A program made the translations under genes and the position numbers. Shown one piece after another: positions 26,267-34,304 of a stretch of 51,286 nt of DNA (the stretch's first letter is position 1; the number at the start of each line of letters is the position of its first letter). Origin of the DNA: Streptomyces canus (GTDB lineage Bacteria > Actinomycetota > Actinomycetes > Streptomycetales > Streptomycetaceae); contig NZ_KQ948690.1 of the NCBI RefSeq assembly GCF_001514145.1, forward strand, positions 1-51,286, read 5' to 3'. A model generated the notes under the pieces. It was not told where the DNA came from and searched no databases. It saw only the letters and a list, made by a program, of their open reading frames with translations.

Positions 26267-27526
26267 ATGATGGAGCCGACCAGAGACTCGCGTGTGCTAG
26301 TCGTCGGGGCGGGACAAGCGGCAGGCGAGCTCGCGGGTGCGCTACGGGCGGGCGGTCACGAGGGCCACGTGACCCTCGTGGGTTCTGAGCCGCACTTCCC
26401 CTATACCCGGCCGCCGCTGTCGAAGGCTTATCTGCGGGGTGAGGTGGCGATTGCGGAGTTGTATCTGCGCCCTGCGGACTTCTACCGCGACCACGACATC
26501 ACGGTGCACCGGGGCGTGGCGGTCGAGTGGGTCGATCTGCACGGCCGGAGGGCCGGCTGCGACGACGGTTCCGTGCTCGACTGGGACCGGATCGTCTTCG
26601 CCACCGGCGGGCGCCCGCGCCGCGTCGCCGACCCCGGCCTCGAAAGCGCCGGCAACGTCCACTACGTCCGCACCATCGAGGACGTGGAACGTCTCCGGCG
26701 GACGACGATCGCCGGCTCCCGCTTCGCCGTCGTGGGCGGCGGGTACGTCGGGCTCGAAGTGGCCGCGGTGCTGCGCCGCCTGGACGCGCGGGTGACCGTC
26801 ATCGAGGCCGCCGACCGGCTCCTCGCGCGGGTGACCTCGCCGGTGGTCTCCGAGTTCTTCCTCCGTGTCCACACCCAGGAGGGGGTGGACGTCCGGCTCT
26901 CGGCCCAAGTCGAGCTCTTTCAGGTCGAGGACGGAAACGTCTCCACGGTGGTGCTGGGCGACGGCTCTCGGATCCCGGTGGATCAGGTGCTGATCGGCAT
27001 CGGGATGGTGCCCAACGACGAGGTCGCCGCGCGGGCCGGCCTGGACGTGGACAACGGCATCGTCGTCGACGAGTTCTGCCGGACCGGGACCGCCGGCGTC
27101 TACGCCATCGGCGATGTCGCCCGGCACCCCGATCCGCTGAACGGAGGGCTGCGCCGGCTCGAGTCGATGCCGAACGCCGCGGCCCAGGCCCGTCTCGTCG
27201 CCGAGGACATCCTCGGGCGGGGGCGGCCCTACAACGACCTTCCCTGGTTCTGGTCGGATCAGTACGACGTCAAGCTGCAGGCCGCCGGGTCGAGTGCGGG
27301 CTACGACACCGTAGCGGTTCGCGGTGACGCTATGTCGGGGCGCCGCTTCTCGGTCTTCTACCTCCGCGACGGCGTGGTGCGCGCGGTCGACGCCATCTGC
27401 AGCCCCGCGGACTTCGCGGCCGGAAAGGCGCTCATCGCTTCGAGCGCCGTCGTCCCCCTCAGCGACCTCCAGGACCCGTCCGTCCCCCTGCGCAGGAGGC
27501 GATCCTTCACCTCCGAAGCGTCCTAA
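26267..27526 (+). CDS. FAD-dependent ferredoxin reductase (putidaredoxin reductase type)
   Basis: A 419-residue flavoprotein. FAD-binding motif RVLVVGAGQAAGELAGALR is near the N-terminus, RPPLSKAYL is the family hallmark, the NAD-binding motif FAVVGGGYVGLEVAAVLR is around residue 150, and the second FAD motif GVYAIGDVARH is around 280. It passes electrons from NAD(P)H to the neighbouring ferredoxin and completes a three-part P450 system. Confidence 0.92.
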   Translation: MMEPTRDSRVLVVGAGQAAGELAGALRAGGHEGHVTLVGSEPHFPYTRPPLSKAYLRGEVAIAELYLRPADFYRDHDITVHRGVAVEWVDLHGRRAGCDDGSVLDWDRIVFATGGRPRRVADPGLESAGNVHYVRTIEDVERLRRTTIAGSRFAVVGGGYVGLEVAAVLRRLDARVTVIEAADRLLARVTSPVVSEFFLRVHTQEGVDVRLSAQVELFQVEDGNVSTVVLGDGSRIPVDQVLIGIGMVPNDEVAARAGLDVDNGIVVDEFCRTGTAGVYAIGDVARHPDPLNGGLRRLESMPNAAAQARLVAEDILGRGRPYNDLPWFWSDQYDVKLQAAGSSAGYDTVAVRGDAMSGRRFSVFYLRDGVVRAVDAICSPADFAAGKALIASSAVVPLSDLQDPSVPLRRRRSFTSEAS

Positions 27527-27570
27527 TTCCCGCGACTGATCGGCCGCACAAGCAAGAGAGGAGACACCTT

Positions 27571-28401
27571 ATGCCGGAGACCGACCAGTCGCCGCGCCCG
27601 GGTGTCAGCACGGAGCGAGACGGCGCGATCCTGATCGTGCGTCTCGACCGCGAAGACGTCCACAACTCCCTCGACCCCGACTCGATGGTTCTGCTGCGGC
27701 ACACCCTCGAAGACTTCCGCGACGACGACTCGCTCGCCGTCGCAATCCTCACCGGAGCCGGCACACGGGCGTTCTGCGCCGGATCCGACCTGCGCCGCAC
27801 GCCGCCGGACGGCAGCCCCTTCGCGAAGGCCCTGCTTGAGCCGTGGGAGCAGGGCGTGCGCAACGGCGGCTACGTCCGGGCCATCACCCTCAACGAGATC
27901 GGCGTCGGCAAACCGCTCATCGCCGCTATCAACGGTCACGCCGCGGGCGGGGGCCTGGAGATCGCATTGAACTGTGATCTGCGGATCGCCTCGACCAACG
28001 CCACGTTCTCCCTGCCCGAGGCCCGCTGGGCGAGCCTTCCCGCCGTCGGCGGCCTGTCACTCCTGCTGCGCGCCATCCCGCCGGCGGTGGCGATGAAGAT
28101 GGTGCTGACCGGCGAACGGATCGGCGCCGCCGAGGCGCACCGCGTCGGTCTGGTCAGCGACGTGTACGAGCCGGAGCAACTGCTCGGCGCCGCGCGCGAG
28201 CTGGCCCATCGGATCGCGGCGAACGGTCCGCTCTCCGTCCGGGCTATGACCCAGCTCGCCCGGCGCAGCTATGAGCTCCCGCTCAGCCAGGCGATCGCGA
28301 TGGAGCAGGCCATGTGGGGCCTGCTCCGCGACACCGACGACCGGGCCGAAGGACGCCGGGCCTTCGGCGAACGACGTTCCCCCAAGTACGGAGGACAGTA
28401 A
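27571..28401 (+). CDS. Enoyl-CoA hydratase/isomerase family protein
   Basis: A 276-residue crotonase. The oxyanion-hole segments are FCAGSDLRR and NGHAAGGGLEIALNCDLRIAS, followed by FSLPEARW with the usual catalytic Glu position. GAGGAGACACC lies just before ATG 27571. It ends one nucleotide before the DUF35 gene, forming a hydratase/DUF35/thiolase-like set. This set is expected to hydrate an enoyl-CoA and hand the hydroxyacyl-CoA to the lyase. Confidence 0.9.
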   Translation: MPETDQSPRPGVSTERDGAILIVRLDREDVHNSLDPDSMVLLRHTLEDFRDDDSLAVAILTGAGTRAFCAGSDLRRTPPDGSPFAKALLEPWEQGVRNGGYVRAITLNEIGVGKPLIAAINGHAAGGGLEIALNCDLRIASTNATFSLPEARWASLPAVGGLSLLLRAIPPAVAMKMVLTGERIGAAEAHRVGLVSDVYEPEQLLGAARELAHRIAANGPLSVRAMTQLARRSYELPLSQAIAMEQAMWGLLRDTDDRAEGRRAFGERRSPKYGGQ

Positions 28402-28845
28402 ATGCGCAACGAAACGGCCCCGACAGGCGTCGCTACCAGAGTCGTCGCCGCCGAATACTTCACGCACGGCGACGACGGGGTGCACCTGCGCATCACCGAG
28501 TGTCGGAACTGCTCCAGCCGCTGGTTCCCGCCCGGCGCGATCTGCTCGCGGTGCGCCGGAACGAACCTGACCGACGTCAACAGCGGCACGACCGGTGTCG
28601 CCTACGCCTCCACGGTCGTCCGCGTCGGACCGCCCGGATTCCCCGCCCCCTACGTTCTCAGCTACGTCGACATCGACGGTGTACGGGTGCTCGCCCACAC
28701 CGAGGGGGACTCCGCGCTGACGCCGGACACTCCCGTCGCGCTGACGCTGGGCGAGGTCGGCAACGAAGACGGAACGCCGCTCGTGTCGTACGTGGCTCGC
28801 GCGATCTCCGACGGCGTCGGAATCCAGACCGAAGGTGATCGGTAA
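28402..28845 (+). CDS. Zn-ribbon/OB-fold (DUF35) acyl-CoA-binding partner protein, copy 1
   Basis: A 147-residue protein with a rubredoxin-like zinc ribbon, Cys34, Cys37, Cys48, Cys51 (CRNC, CSRC), followed by an OB fold. DUF35 proteins bind acyl-CoA for a thiolase-fold partner, as in ChsH2-Ltp2. The start directly follows the hydratase stop, and the stop overlaps the thiolase-like start (TAATG), so it is made together with that partner. Confidence 0.9.
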   Translation: MRNETAPTGVATRVVAAEYFTHGDDGVHLRITECRNCSSRWFPPGAICSRCAGTNLTDVNSGTTGVAYASTVVRVGPPGFPAPYVLSYVDIDGVRVLAHTEGDSALTPDTPVALTLGEVGNEDGTPLVSYVARAISDGVGIQTEGDR

Positions 28846-29990
28846 TGAACAACGTGTACATCGCCGGGGCGGCCGTGCACCCCTTCGGCAAGCACAAGAC
28901 GCTGTCGGCCGCCACCCTCGGTGTCTCCGCCGCGGCGGCGTTGCTCGCCGACACCGGCGTCACGCCGGACGCGATTCAGGCCGGGTTCGTCGGCTCTGTG
29001 TACGGCGGCTCCCTCATCGCGCAGCGCATCTTGCAGCGGGTCGGGGTCTCCGGCCAGCCCGTGTTCACCGTCGAGAACGCCTGCGCCAGCGGCGGATCGG
29101 CGGCCAACCTGGCGTGGCAGGGCGTGGCGGCGGGCGTCTACGACTGCGTGCTGGTCGTCGGGGTGGAGAACCTGTCCGCGTTCGGCGGCGGGACCCTGCC
29201 GCTCACCACGGCCGACATCGAGATCGACCAGGGCGTCGTGATGCCGGCGACCTACGCGATGCGGGCGCAGCGCTACCTGCACGAGACCGGCGCGACGGTC
29301 GCCGACTTGACGAACGTGGCGGTAAAGAACCGCAGTAACGGCGCCTTGAACCCGCGTGCCCACCTCCGCAAGGCGGTCACCGCAGAAGAGGTGGAAGCCT
29401 CACGTCCGGTCGCCGATCCGTTCAACCTCTTCCACTGCTGTCCCAACAGCGACGGCGCGGCAGCGGTATTGCTGTGCAGCGAAGCCTTCGCGAAGCAGCT
29501 GGGACGGCCCACGGCCAGGATCCGCGCCAGCGTGGTGCGGTCGGGGCAGTTCCACACGTCGTACCGCGACATGACCTGGCCGGACATCACCGACCGCACC
29601 GCGTCGGCGGCGTACGAGATGTCGGGGATTGCGCCGGCCGACCTGGACCTGGTCGAGCTGCACGACGCGTTCGCGATCGCGGAGTTCCTGCACGCCGAGG
29701 CGCTCGGCCTCACCGAACGCGGCAAGGCGTACCGAGCGGTCGCAGACGGAGAGTTCGCCATCGGAGGCCGCGTCGCGGTGAGCCCGAGCGGCGGACTGCT
29801 CTCCCGGGGGCACCCGGTCGGCGCGACCGGGGTGACGCAGCTCGCCGAGGCCTACTGGCAGCTCATAGGAACCGCCGGCGACATCCAGGTTCCGAACGCC
29901 CAAGTCGCGTTGACCCACACGACCGGCGGCGGAATCTTCGGCGTCGACAACGGCGCGTGCTCCATCCACATCCTGACCGCGGAGGACTGA
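28845..29990 (+). CDS. Thiolase-fold acyl-CoA lyase/lipid-transfer-protein-like, copy 1
   Basis: A 381-residue thiolase-fold protein. It keeps a Cys at the thiolase nucleophile position (Cys80 in ENACASGGSA) and RGHPVGATG, but the C-terminal Cys-x-Gly of true thiolases is replaced by HTTGGGIFG. Pairing with a DUF35 partner suggests a lipid-transfer-protein-type lyase (retro-aldol) or acyl transfer, not a plain beta-ketothiolase. Because Cys80 is kept, thiolysis remains possible. Confidence 0.85.
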   Translation: MNNVYIAGAAVHPFGKHKTLSAATLGVSAAAALLADTGVTPDAIQAGFVGSVYGGSLIAQRILQRVGVSGQPVFTVENACASGGSAANLAWQGVAAGVYDCVLVVGVENLSAFGGGTLPLTTADIEIDQGVVMPATYAMRAQRYLHETGATVADLTNVAVKNRSNGALNPRAHLRKAVTAEEVEASRPVADPFNLFHCCPNSDGAAAVLLCSEAFAKQLGRPTARIRASVVRSGQFHTSYRDMTWPDITDRTASAAYEMSGIAPADLDLVELHDAFAIAEFLHAEALGLTERGKAYRAVADGEFAIGGRVAVSPSGGLLSRGHPVGATGVTQLAEAYWQLIGTAGDIQVPNAQVALTHTTGGGIFGVDNGACSIHILTAED

Positions 29991-29991
29991 C

Positions 29992-30531
29992 ATGCCAGTC
30001 GTCATGATCGGATCCGCCCCGACGAACCTGACCGACACCGTTCTCGCGCAGCTGCGGGACGCCGGATGGGACGTCGCGCCGGACGAGAGTGGCCCGGTCG
30101 ACGCCGTCGTGGTCGATGCGGGACTCGCCGAAGGGACCGTCAACGACACCGCCGTCGCGGAGTTGCTCGCCGGTGCCCGGCGATGGCCGTTCCACAGTGG
30201 CGACGCCGGCGGCGGCGCGATCGTCGTCGTCGGTAGCCGGGACCAGCTCGGCAGCGGCAAGCGCGCCGAGGCCGCGGCGGTCGCCGGCGCGCTCGCCTCG
30301 GTGGTGCGGAGCCTCGCGCTGGAGCTGGCACCGGCGCAGGTGCGGGTGAACTTGGTCGCGCCTTTCGACCCGTCCGTCGAGGACGTGCGCAGCCTGCTGC
30401 CCACACCCGTCGCCGTCGAGGATGTCGCCGCCACCGTCGCGTTCCTCGCCGATCCACGGAGCAGCTACATCACTGGGCAGATTCTGTTCTGCTGCGGGGG
30501 CGCCAGCCTGCTGTCGAGCCTGAGCGTCTGA
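29992..30531 (+). CDS. Degenerate SDR-fold protein
   Basis: A 179-residue protein. The second half reads like the end of an SDR (VRSLALELAPAQVRVNLVAP, then VAATVAFLADPRSSYITGQI). The N-terminal TGxxxGxG motif is absent and the catalytic YxxxK is replaced by an Ala/Glu-rich stretch (KRAEAAAVAGALA). It is about 70 residues shorter than a classical SDR. It may be a non-catalytic partner of the full SDR that follows 9 nt later. The frame is intact and spacing is operon-like, so it is probably expressed. Confidence 0.7.
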   Translation: MPVVMIGSAPTNLTDTVLAQLRDAGWDVAPDESGPVDAVVVDAGLAEGTVNDTAVAELLAGARRWPFHSGDAGGGAIVVVGSRDQLGSGKRAEAAAVAGALASVVRSLALELAPAQVRVNLVAPFDPSVEDVRSLLPTPVAVEDVAATVAFLADPRSSYITGQILFCCGGASLLSSLSV

Positions 30532-30540
30532 GGGGGCATC

Positions 30541-31293
30541 GTGAAGCTCAAGGGGAAGACCGCTGTCGTCACCGGCGCGGCGCAGGGCATCGGCCTGGCC
30601 ATCGCGACCGAGCTGGCTACGCAGGGCGCGGCCGTCACGATCGCCGATCGGTCCGCCGAGGGCGCCGAACGCGCTGCGGCGGAGCTCACCGCATCGGGGC
30701 TGACCGCCTCCGCCGCGGTCGCCGACATCACCTCGGCCGACGCGGCCGACGCGCTGGTGAGGGTGAGCGAAGAACGCCACGGGCCGCTGGACATCCTGGT
30801 CAACAATGCGGGCATCAGCATCAACAGCGGGATCAGGAAGTTGAGCGACGAGGACTGGAATCGCACCCTCGCCGTCAACCTGACCGGTGTCATGAACTGT
30901 TCGCGCGCGGCCGCCCGCGTGATGGCCGACCGACGGTCGGGCCGGATCGTCAACATCACGTCGCGGGCGTGGCTCGGATGGTTCGGGCAATCGGCGTACT
31001 CGGCGTCGAAGGGTGGCGTGGTCTCGCTCAGCCGATCCCTGGCCATCGAACTGGCCCGCTTCGGGATCACCGTGAACGCGGTCGCACCCGGCCTGATCGA
31101 CACCCCACTCATCCGCAACGAGACGCCGGAAGTGCTGGCGAAACTGCTCGCGGCGCAGCCCACGGGGGTCATCGGACGCCCCGAGGACGTGGCTTGGGCG
31201 GTTTCGTACTTCGCCGGGCCGGCCAGTGGTTCGACAACGGGCCAGGTTCTCTATGTCTGTGGTGGCAAGAGTCTCTACACCCGGCCGGCGTGA
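30541..31293 (+). CDS. Short-chain dehydrogenase/reductase, FabG-like
   Basis: A 250-residue classical SDR. TGAAQGIGLA is at residues ~12-21, NNAGI at ~90, and catalytic Ser and Tyr-x3-Lys lie in INITSRAWLGWFGQSAYSAS plus K. The end is typical (VLYVCGGKSL). The start is GTG 30541. It could oxidise a beta-hydroxyacyl-CoA or a sterol/terpenol hydroxyl. It is the last plus-strand gene before the convergent TetR gene, whose stop codon is adjacent. Confidence 0.9.
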   Translation: MKLKGKTAVVTGAAQGIGLAIATELATQGAAVTIADRSAEGAERAAAELTASGLTASAAVADITSADAADALVRVSEERHGPLDILVNNAGISINSGIRKLSDEDWNRTLAVNLTGVMNCSRAAARVMADRRSGRIVNITSRAWLGWFGQSAYSASKGGVVSLSRSLAIELARFGITVNAVAPGLIDTPLIRNETPEVLAKLLAAQPTGVIGRPEDVAWAVSYFAGPASGSTTGQVLYVCGGKSLYTRPA

Positions 31294-31908
31294 TCAGGAC
31301 CTGACGTCCTCCACGACGCGGGAAGCGAGGAAGCGGATCGTGTCCACCAGTCCTTCGACGAACGTCGGATCCGACGCCTCCCGCCCGGTGACCATGCGGG
31401 TGATCTGGGGCAGCGTGTCCGGCGCCATCGTCATCAGGCTGAACAGCAGAGCCAGGATCCTCGCGTCGACGCTCTCGCGCAGGGTGCCGTCGGCCTGGGC
31501 GGATTCGAAGACGCGGACCATCTGCTGCCACGCCCTGGTGCGGACCTGCTCGAGGACGATTTCGGACTCGCCGATCACATGCTCGGCGCCCTCCCAGGCC
31601 AGCAGACGTCGCCACTGGCGCTCACCGGCCGCCATGCTCTCCGTGATCACCGTCACGGCGTCCACGAGGCCCAGGCCCTCGAGTTGCTCCCACTGGGGAA
31701 CGGAGCTGCTCACCATCCGTTCCAGAACCGCGTCTCGGAGGCCGGCCTTGCTCTTGTAGTAGTAGTACAAGAGCTGCTTGTTGCACCGGGCAGCCGCGAC
31801 GACACGATCTGTTCGCAGGCCTGCGAACCCGTGCTCGGCGAGCTCTTTGATCGCGGCCTGAAGGATGCGCTCGGACGTGGAGTCTGGGGCCTGAACAGCT
31901 GCGGACAT
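31294..31908 (-). CDS. TetR family transcriptional regulator (catabolic cluster)
   Basis: A 204-residue TetR protein. The N-terminal HTH lies at about residues 12-55 (ERILQAAIKELAEHGFAGL, recognition helix in CNKQLLYYYYKSK). The C-terminal ligand domain is of the type seen in regulators of acyl-CoA or hydrophobic-substrate catabolism. It is divergent from the CoA-transferase operon, and the shared region holds the palindrome AACCAGTTGGTT. It resembles the other TetR gene at 39038. It is probably a repressor released by a pathway intermediate. Confidence 0.9.
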   Translation of the reverse strand: MSAAVQAPDSTSERILQAAIKELAEHGFAGLRTDRVVAAARCNKQLLYYYYKSKAGLRDAVLERMVSSSVPQWEQLEGLGLVDAVTVITESMAAGERQWRRLLAWEGAEHVIGESEIVLEQVRTRAWQQMVRVFESAQADGTLRESVDARILALLFSLMTMAPDTLPQITRMVTGREASDPTFVEGLVDTIRFLASRVVEDVRS

Positions 31909-31971
31909 GCCAGCACCCTACGTCGGCTCAGGCTTGTCGCTCAAACATATGTAACCTATACCCCCGCTTAT

Positions 31972-32011
31972 CCAACCAGTTGGTTGACATTCGTACCGAA
32001 TCGGATAGGAG
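31972..32011 (+). promoter_or_regulatory. Operator and promoter of the CoA-transferase operon
   Basis: The palindrome AACCAGTTGGTT (31974-31985) overlaps TTGACA (31984-31989), a consensus -35 hexamer. TAGGAG (32006-32011), 16 nt further on, is the best -10 candidate and also overlaps the AGGAG ribosome site of the tiny ORF at 32018. A TetR protein bound here would block RNA polymerase. If this -10 is used, transcription would start close to the ATG at 32018. Confidence 0.55.
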
Positions 32012-32017
32012 CACCGC

Positions 32018-32080
32018 ATGAGCAGGCAGAACGCGGGTGCCGACGGGCAGCCGGCACCCGTTTCCGGGGTGCAGACATGA
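32018..32080 (+). CDS. 20-residue leader ORF coupled to the first CoA-transferase
   Basis: ATG 32018 is preceded by AGGAG about 7 nt upstream. The frame (MSRQNAGADGQPAPVSGVQT) stops at TGA 32078-32080, overlapping ATG 32077 of the CoA-transferase by 4 nt. The CoA-transferase itself lacks a good ribosome site, so this tiny ORF probably delivers ribosomes to it. Peptide function, if any, is unknown. Confidence 0.55.
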   Translation: MSRQNAGADGQPAPVSGVQT

Positions 32081-33078
32081 CGCCCGTCCGTCCCCTCGCA
32101 GGCCTGGTGGTCGCAGAACTCGACTCGTCTCTCGCGCTGGCGTTCTGCGGGAAGTACCTCGCCGGACTCGGCGCGGACGTCACGGTCTGCGGACCACGAC
32201 TCACCGAGTACGACGAGGTGGTCCGCGACTACGTGGACGACGGCAAACACCTCTCGACAGAACCGCGGCCGGCCAGAACCCTGGGCGACTACGACGTGGT
32301 CCTGACGTCCGACGTTCCGAGCGGGCTGCCCGACCACGTCGTCACCGTCGTCGTGACCGACCAGGGCCGCACGGGGCCGCACTCCGCGTGGGCGGGCGGC
32401 GACTTCCTCGCTCAAGCGCGCTCCGGGCTGATGTCACTGGTGGGCGTCGCGGACCGAGCGCCGCTGGCCATCGGCGGCCACCAGATCGCGTACTCGGCCG
32501 GACTGGCGGCCTTCACCGGCACCATGGTCGCCCTGCACCAGCGCGACAAGGACGGTCGCGGCCAGGTGGTCGAGACCTCTCTGCTCGAGGTCGCCGCCTA
32601 CATCGAGTGGAAGGGCCGGATGTATCACCAGGCCGGCAACGTGCTCACTCGAGGAGACCGCTCCGGTCCGATCGTCACCGAGTGCAGCGACGGCCCGTTC
32701 GGCTTCTACTACCGCCCGACCGACTGGCCGGCGATCCTTCAGGTGTTCGGCCGCGAGCGTCTCGACGATCCACGGTTCGCCGACCACCGGCAGCGGGTGT
32801 GCCATACCCGGGAGCTCGCCGAGGTCATCAGCGAGCTCTCCGCCGGGCTCTCGCGCGACGAGTTGTACCACCGGCTCCAAGCGGTCGGCGTACCAGCCGG
32901 ACCGATCTACACGCCGACCGACCTGTTGCGTTCCGAGCAGTACCGCGAGCGTGGCTTCCTCGTGCCCATGGACGCCGCAGGGCCCGAGACCATCCAGCCG
33001 GCGCTGCCGGTCACCTTCAACGGCGCCCGGAGCGCCGCACCCCAGCGTGTCGTGACGACAGGAGGAGAACACCGATGA
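32077..33078 (+). CDS. CaiB/BaiF family (family III) CoA-transferase, copy 1
   Basis: A 333-residue protein with the family III fold: PLAGLVVAELDSSLALAFCG at the N-terminus, LAGLGADVTV, GRGQVVETSLLE. It is shorter than typical (about 390-410) because the region after the first strand is trimmed (residues ~45-80). Members swap CoA between acids or act as alpha-methylacyl-CoA racemases. It is the first large gene of the operon downstream of the TetR operator and overlaps copy 2 by 4 nt, so the two may form a heteromer. Confidence 0.87.
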   Translation: MTPVRPLAGLVVAELDSSLALAFCGKYLAGLGADVTVCGPRLTEYDEVVRDYVDDGKHLSTEPRPARTLGDYDVVLTSDVPSGLPDHVVTVVVTDQGRTGPHSAWAGGDFLAQARSGLMSLVGVADRAPLAIGGHQIAYSAGLAAFTGTMVALHQRDKDGRGQVVETSLLEVAAYIEWKGRMYHQAGNVLTRGDRSGPIVTECSDGPFGFYYRPTDWPAILQVFGRERLDDPRFADHRQRVCHTRELAEVISELSAGLSRDELYHRLQAVGVPAGPIYTPTDLLRSEQYRERGFLVPMDAAGPETIQPALPVTFNGARSAAPQRVVTTGGEHR

Positions 33079-34304
33079 GCGAGGACCACGATCACCCCCT
33101 GCCGCTCGCCGGTCTCCGGGTCTTGGACCTCGGGATCATTACGGCTGGCGCGGCCTCGTCGCAGGTGCTGGCGGACTTCGGAGCCGAGGTCATCAAAGTC
33201 GAGTCGACGACCTACACCGACCCCTTCCGCAACTGGTCCCAAATAGCGGACGGCGGATCGCCCGACCCCAACGCCAGCCCCGCCTTCAACGCCGTCAACC
33301 GGGGCAAGCTCGGTGTCGCGATCGACCTGAAGACCGACGAGGGGCGCACGGCGTTTCTCCAGCTCGTCGCCGAAGCGGACCTGGTGGTGGAGAACTTCCG
33401 CCGCGGGGTGCTCGAGCGGCTGGGCGTCGGCTTCGAACAGTTGAAGGCCGCGAACCCGCGGATCGTCCTGCTCTCCCTGAGCAGCCAGGGATCGACCGGG
33501 CCCGAGCGGGAATTCATCTCGTTCGGCTCCACGCTGGAAGCCATCGGCGGCCTGATGTCGGTCACCGGGTACGGACCCGGCGACCCGATGTGGACGGGGA
33601 ACAACGTTAACTACCCCGACCAGCTCGTTTCCATCATCGCGCCGGGCCTGGCACTGGCGGCCCTGCGACTGCGCGACCACACGAACGAAGCCGTCCACGT
33701 CGATCATTCCCAGCGCGAAGCGGTGACCAGTCTCCTGGGCCACGAGATCGTCCGCGCCAGCCGCGGTGACCGCTCATCGGCCAGCGACTCCAACACCCAC
33801 CCGCGGCACGCGCCGCACGGGGTGTACCGCACGGACGGCGGGGACGACTGGATCGCGCTCTCCGTCCGGTCGGACGACGAATGGGCCGGGCTCTGCGAGG
33901 TTCTCGGCCTCGATGCGGTGGCTCGGGACCCACGCTTCATGACCACCGACGCCAGGTGCGGCCACCGCGCGGAGCTGGACGAGATCGTCGGCGCGGCCTG
34001 TGCGTCGCGCGAGAAGAGCGCGCTGGCCCATCAGCTGCAGGCGGTGGGCGTGGCAGCGGCCCCCGTACAGCGTCCCGAGGAGGTGCTGGACGACCCGCAA
34101 CTGGCCGCACTCGGCTTCCACCAAACGGTGCCCGGTGACGCGACGATCCAGCGCGGCTTCGTCGCCAGACTCTCCCGGACTCCGGGGCGCGTCCGCCGCC
34201 GCGCGCCTCGGCTGGGTGAGCACAACGATGCCGTGCTCGGCCGGCTACCCGTATTCGAGCCCGCCATCGAGAGCGTCCGTTCACCAGATCAGGTAGGTCA
34301 ATGA
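33075..34304 (+). CDS. CaiB/BaiF family (family III) CoA-transferase, copy 2
   Basis: A 409-residue, full-length family III CoA-transferase. Motifs: LAGLRVLDLGIITAGAA, LADFGAEVIKVES, AVNRGKLGVAIDLKTDEGR, VVENFRRGVLERLG. The catalytic Asp is probably the one in NNVNYPDQLVS. GGAGGAGAACACC precedes ATG 33075. It overlaps both copy 1 and the aldehyde dehydrogenase by 4 nt and is expected to load CoA onto the carboxylate product of the pathway. Confidence 0.9.
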   Translation: MSEDHDHPLPLAGLRVLDLGIITAGAASSQVLADFGAEVIKVESTTYTDPFRNWSQIADGGSPDPNASPAFNAVNRGKLGVAIDLKTDEGRTAFLQLVAEADLVVENFRRGVLERLGVGFEQLKAANPRIVLLSLSSQGSTGPEREFISFGSTLEAIGGLMSVTGYGPGDPMWTGNNVNYPDQLVSIIAPGLALAALRLRDHTNEAVHVDHSQREAVTSLLGHEIVRASRGDRSSASDSNTHPRHAPHGVYRTDGGDDWIALSVRSDDEWAGLCEVLGLDAVARDPRFMTTDARCGHRAELDEIVGAACASREKSALAHQLQAVGVAAAPVQRPEEVLDDPQLAALGFHQTVPGDATIQRGFVARLSRTPGRVRRRAPRLGEHNDAVLGRLPVFEPAIESVRSPDQVGQ

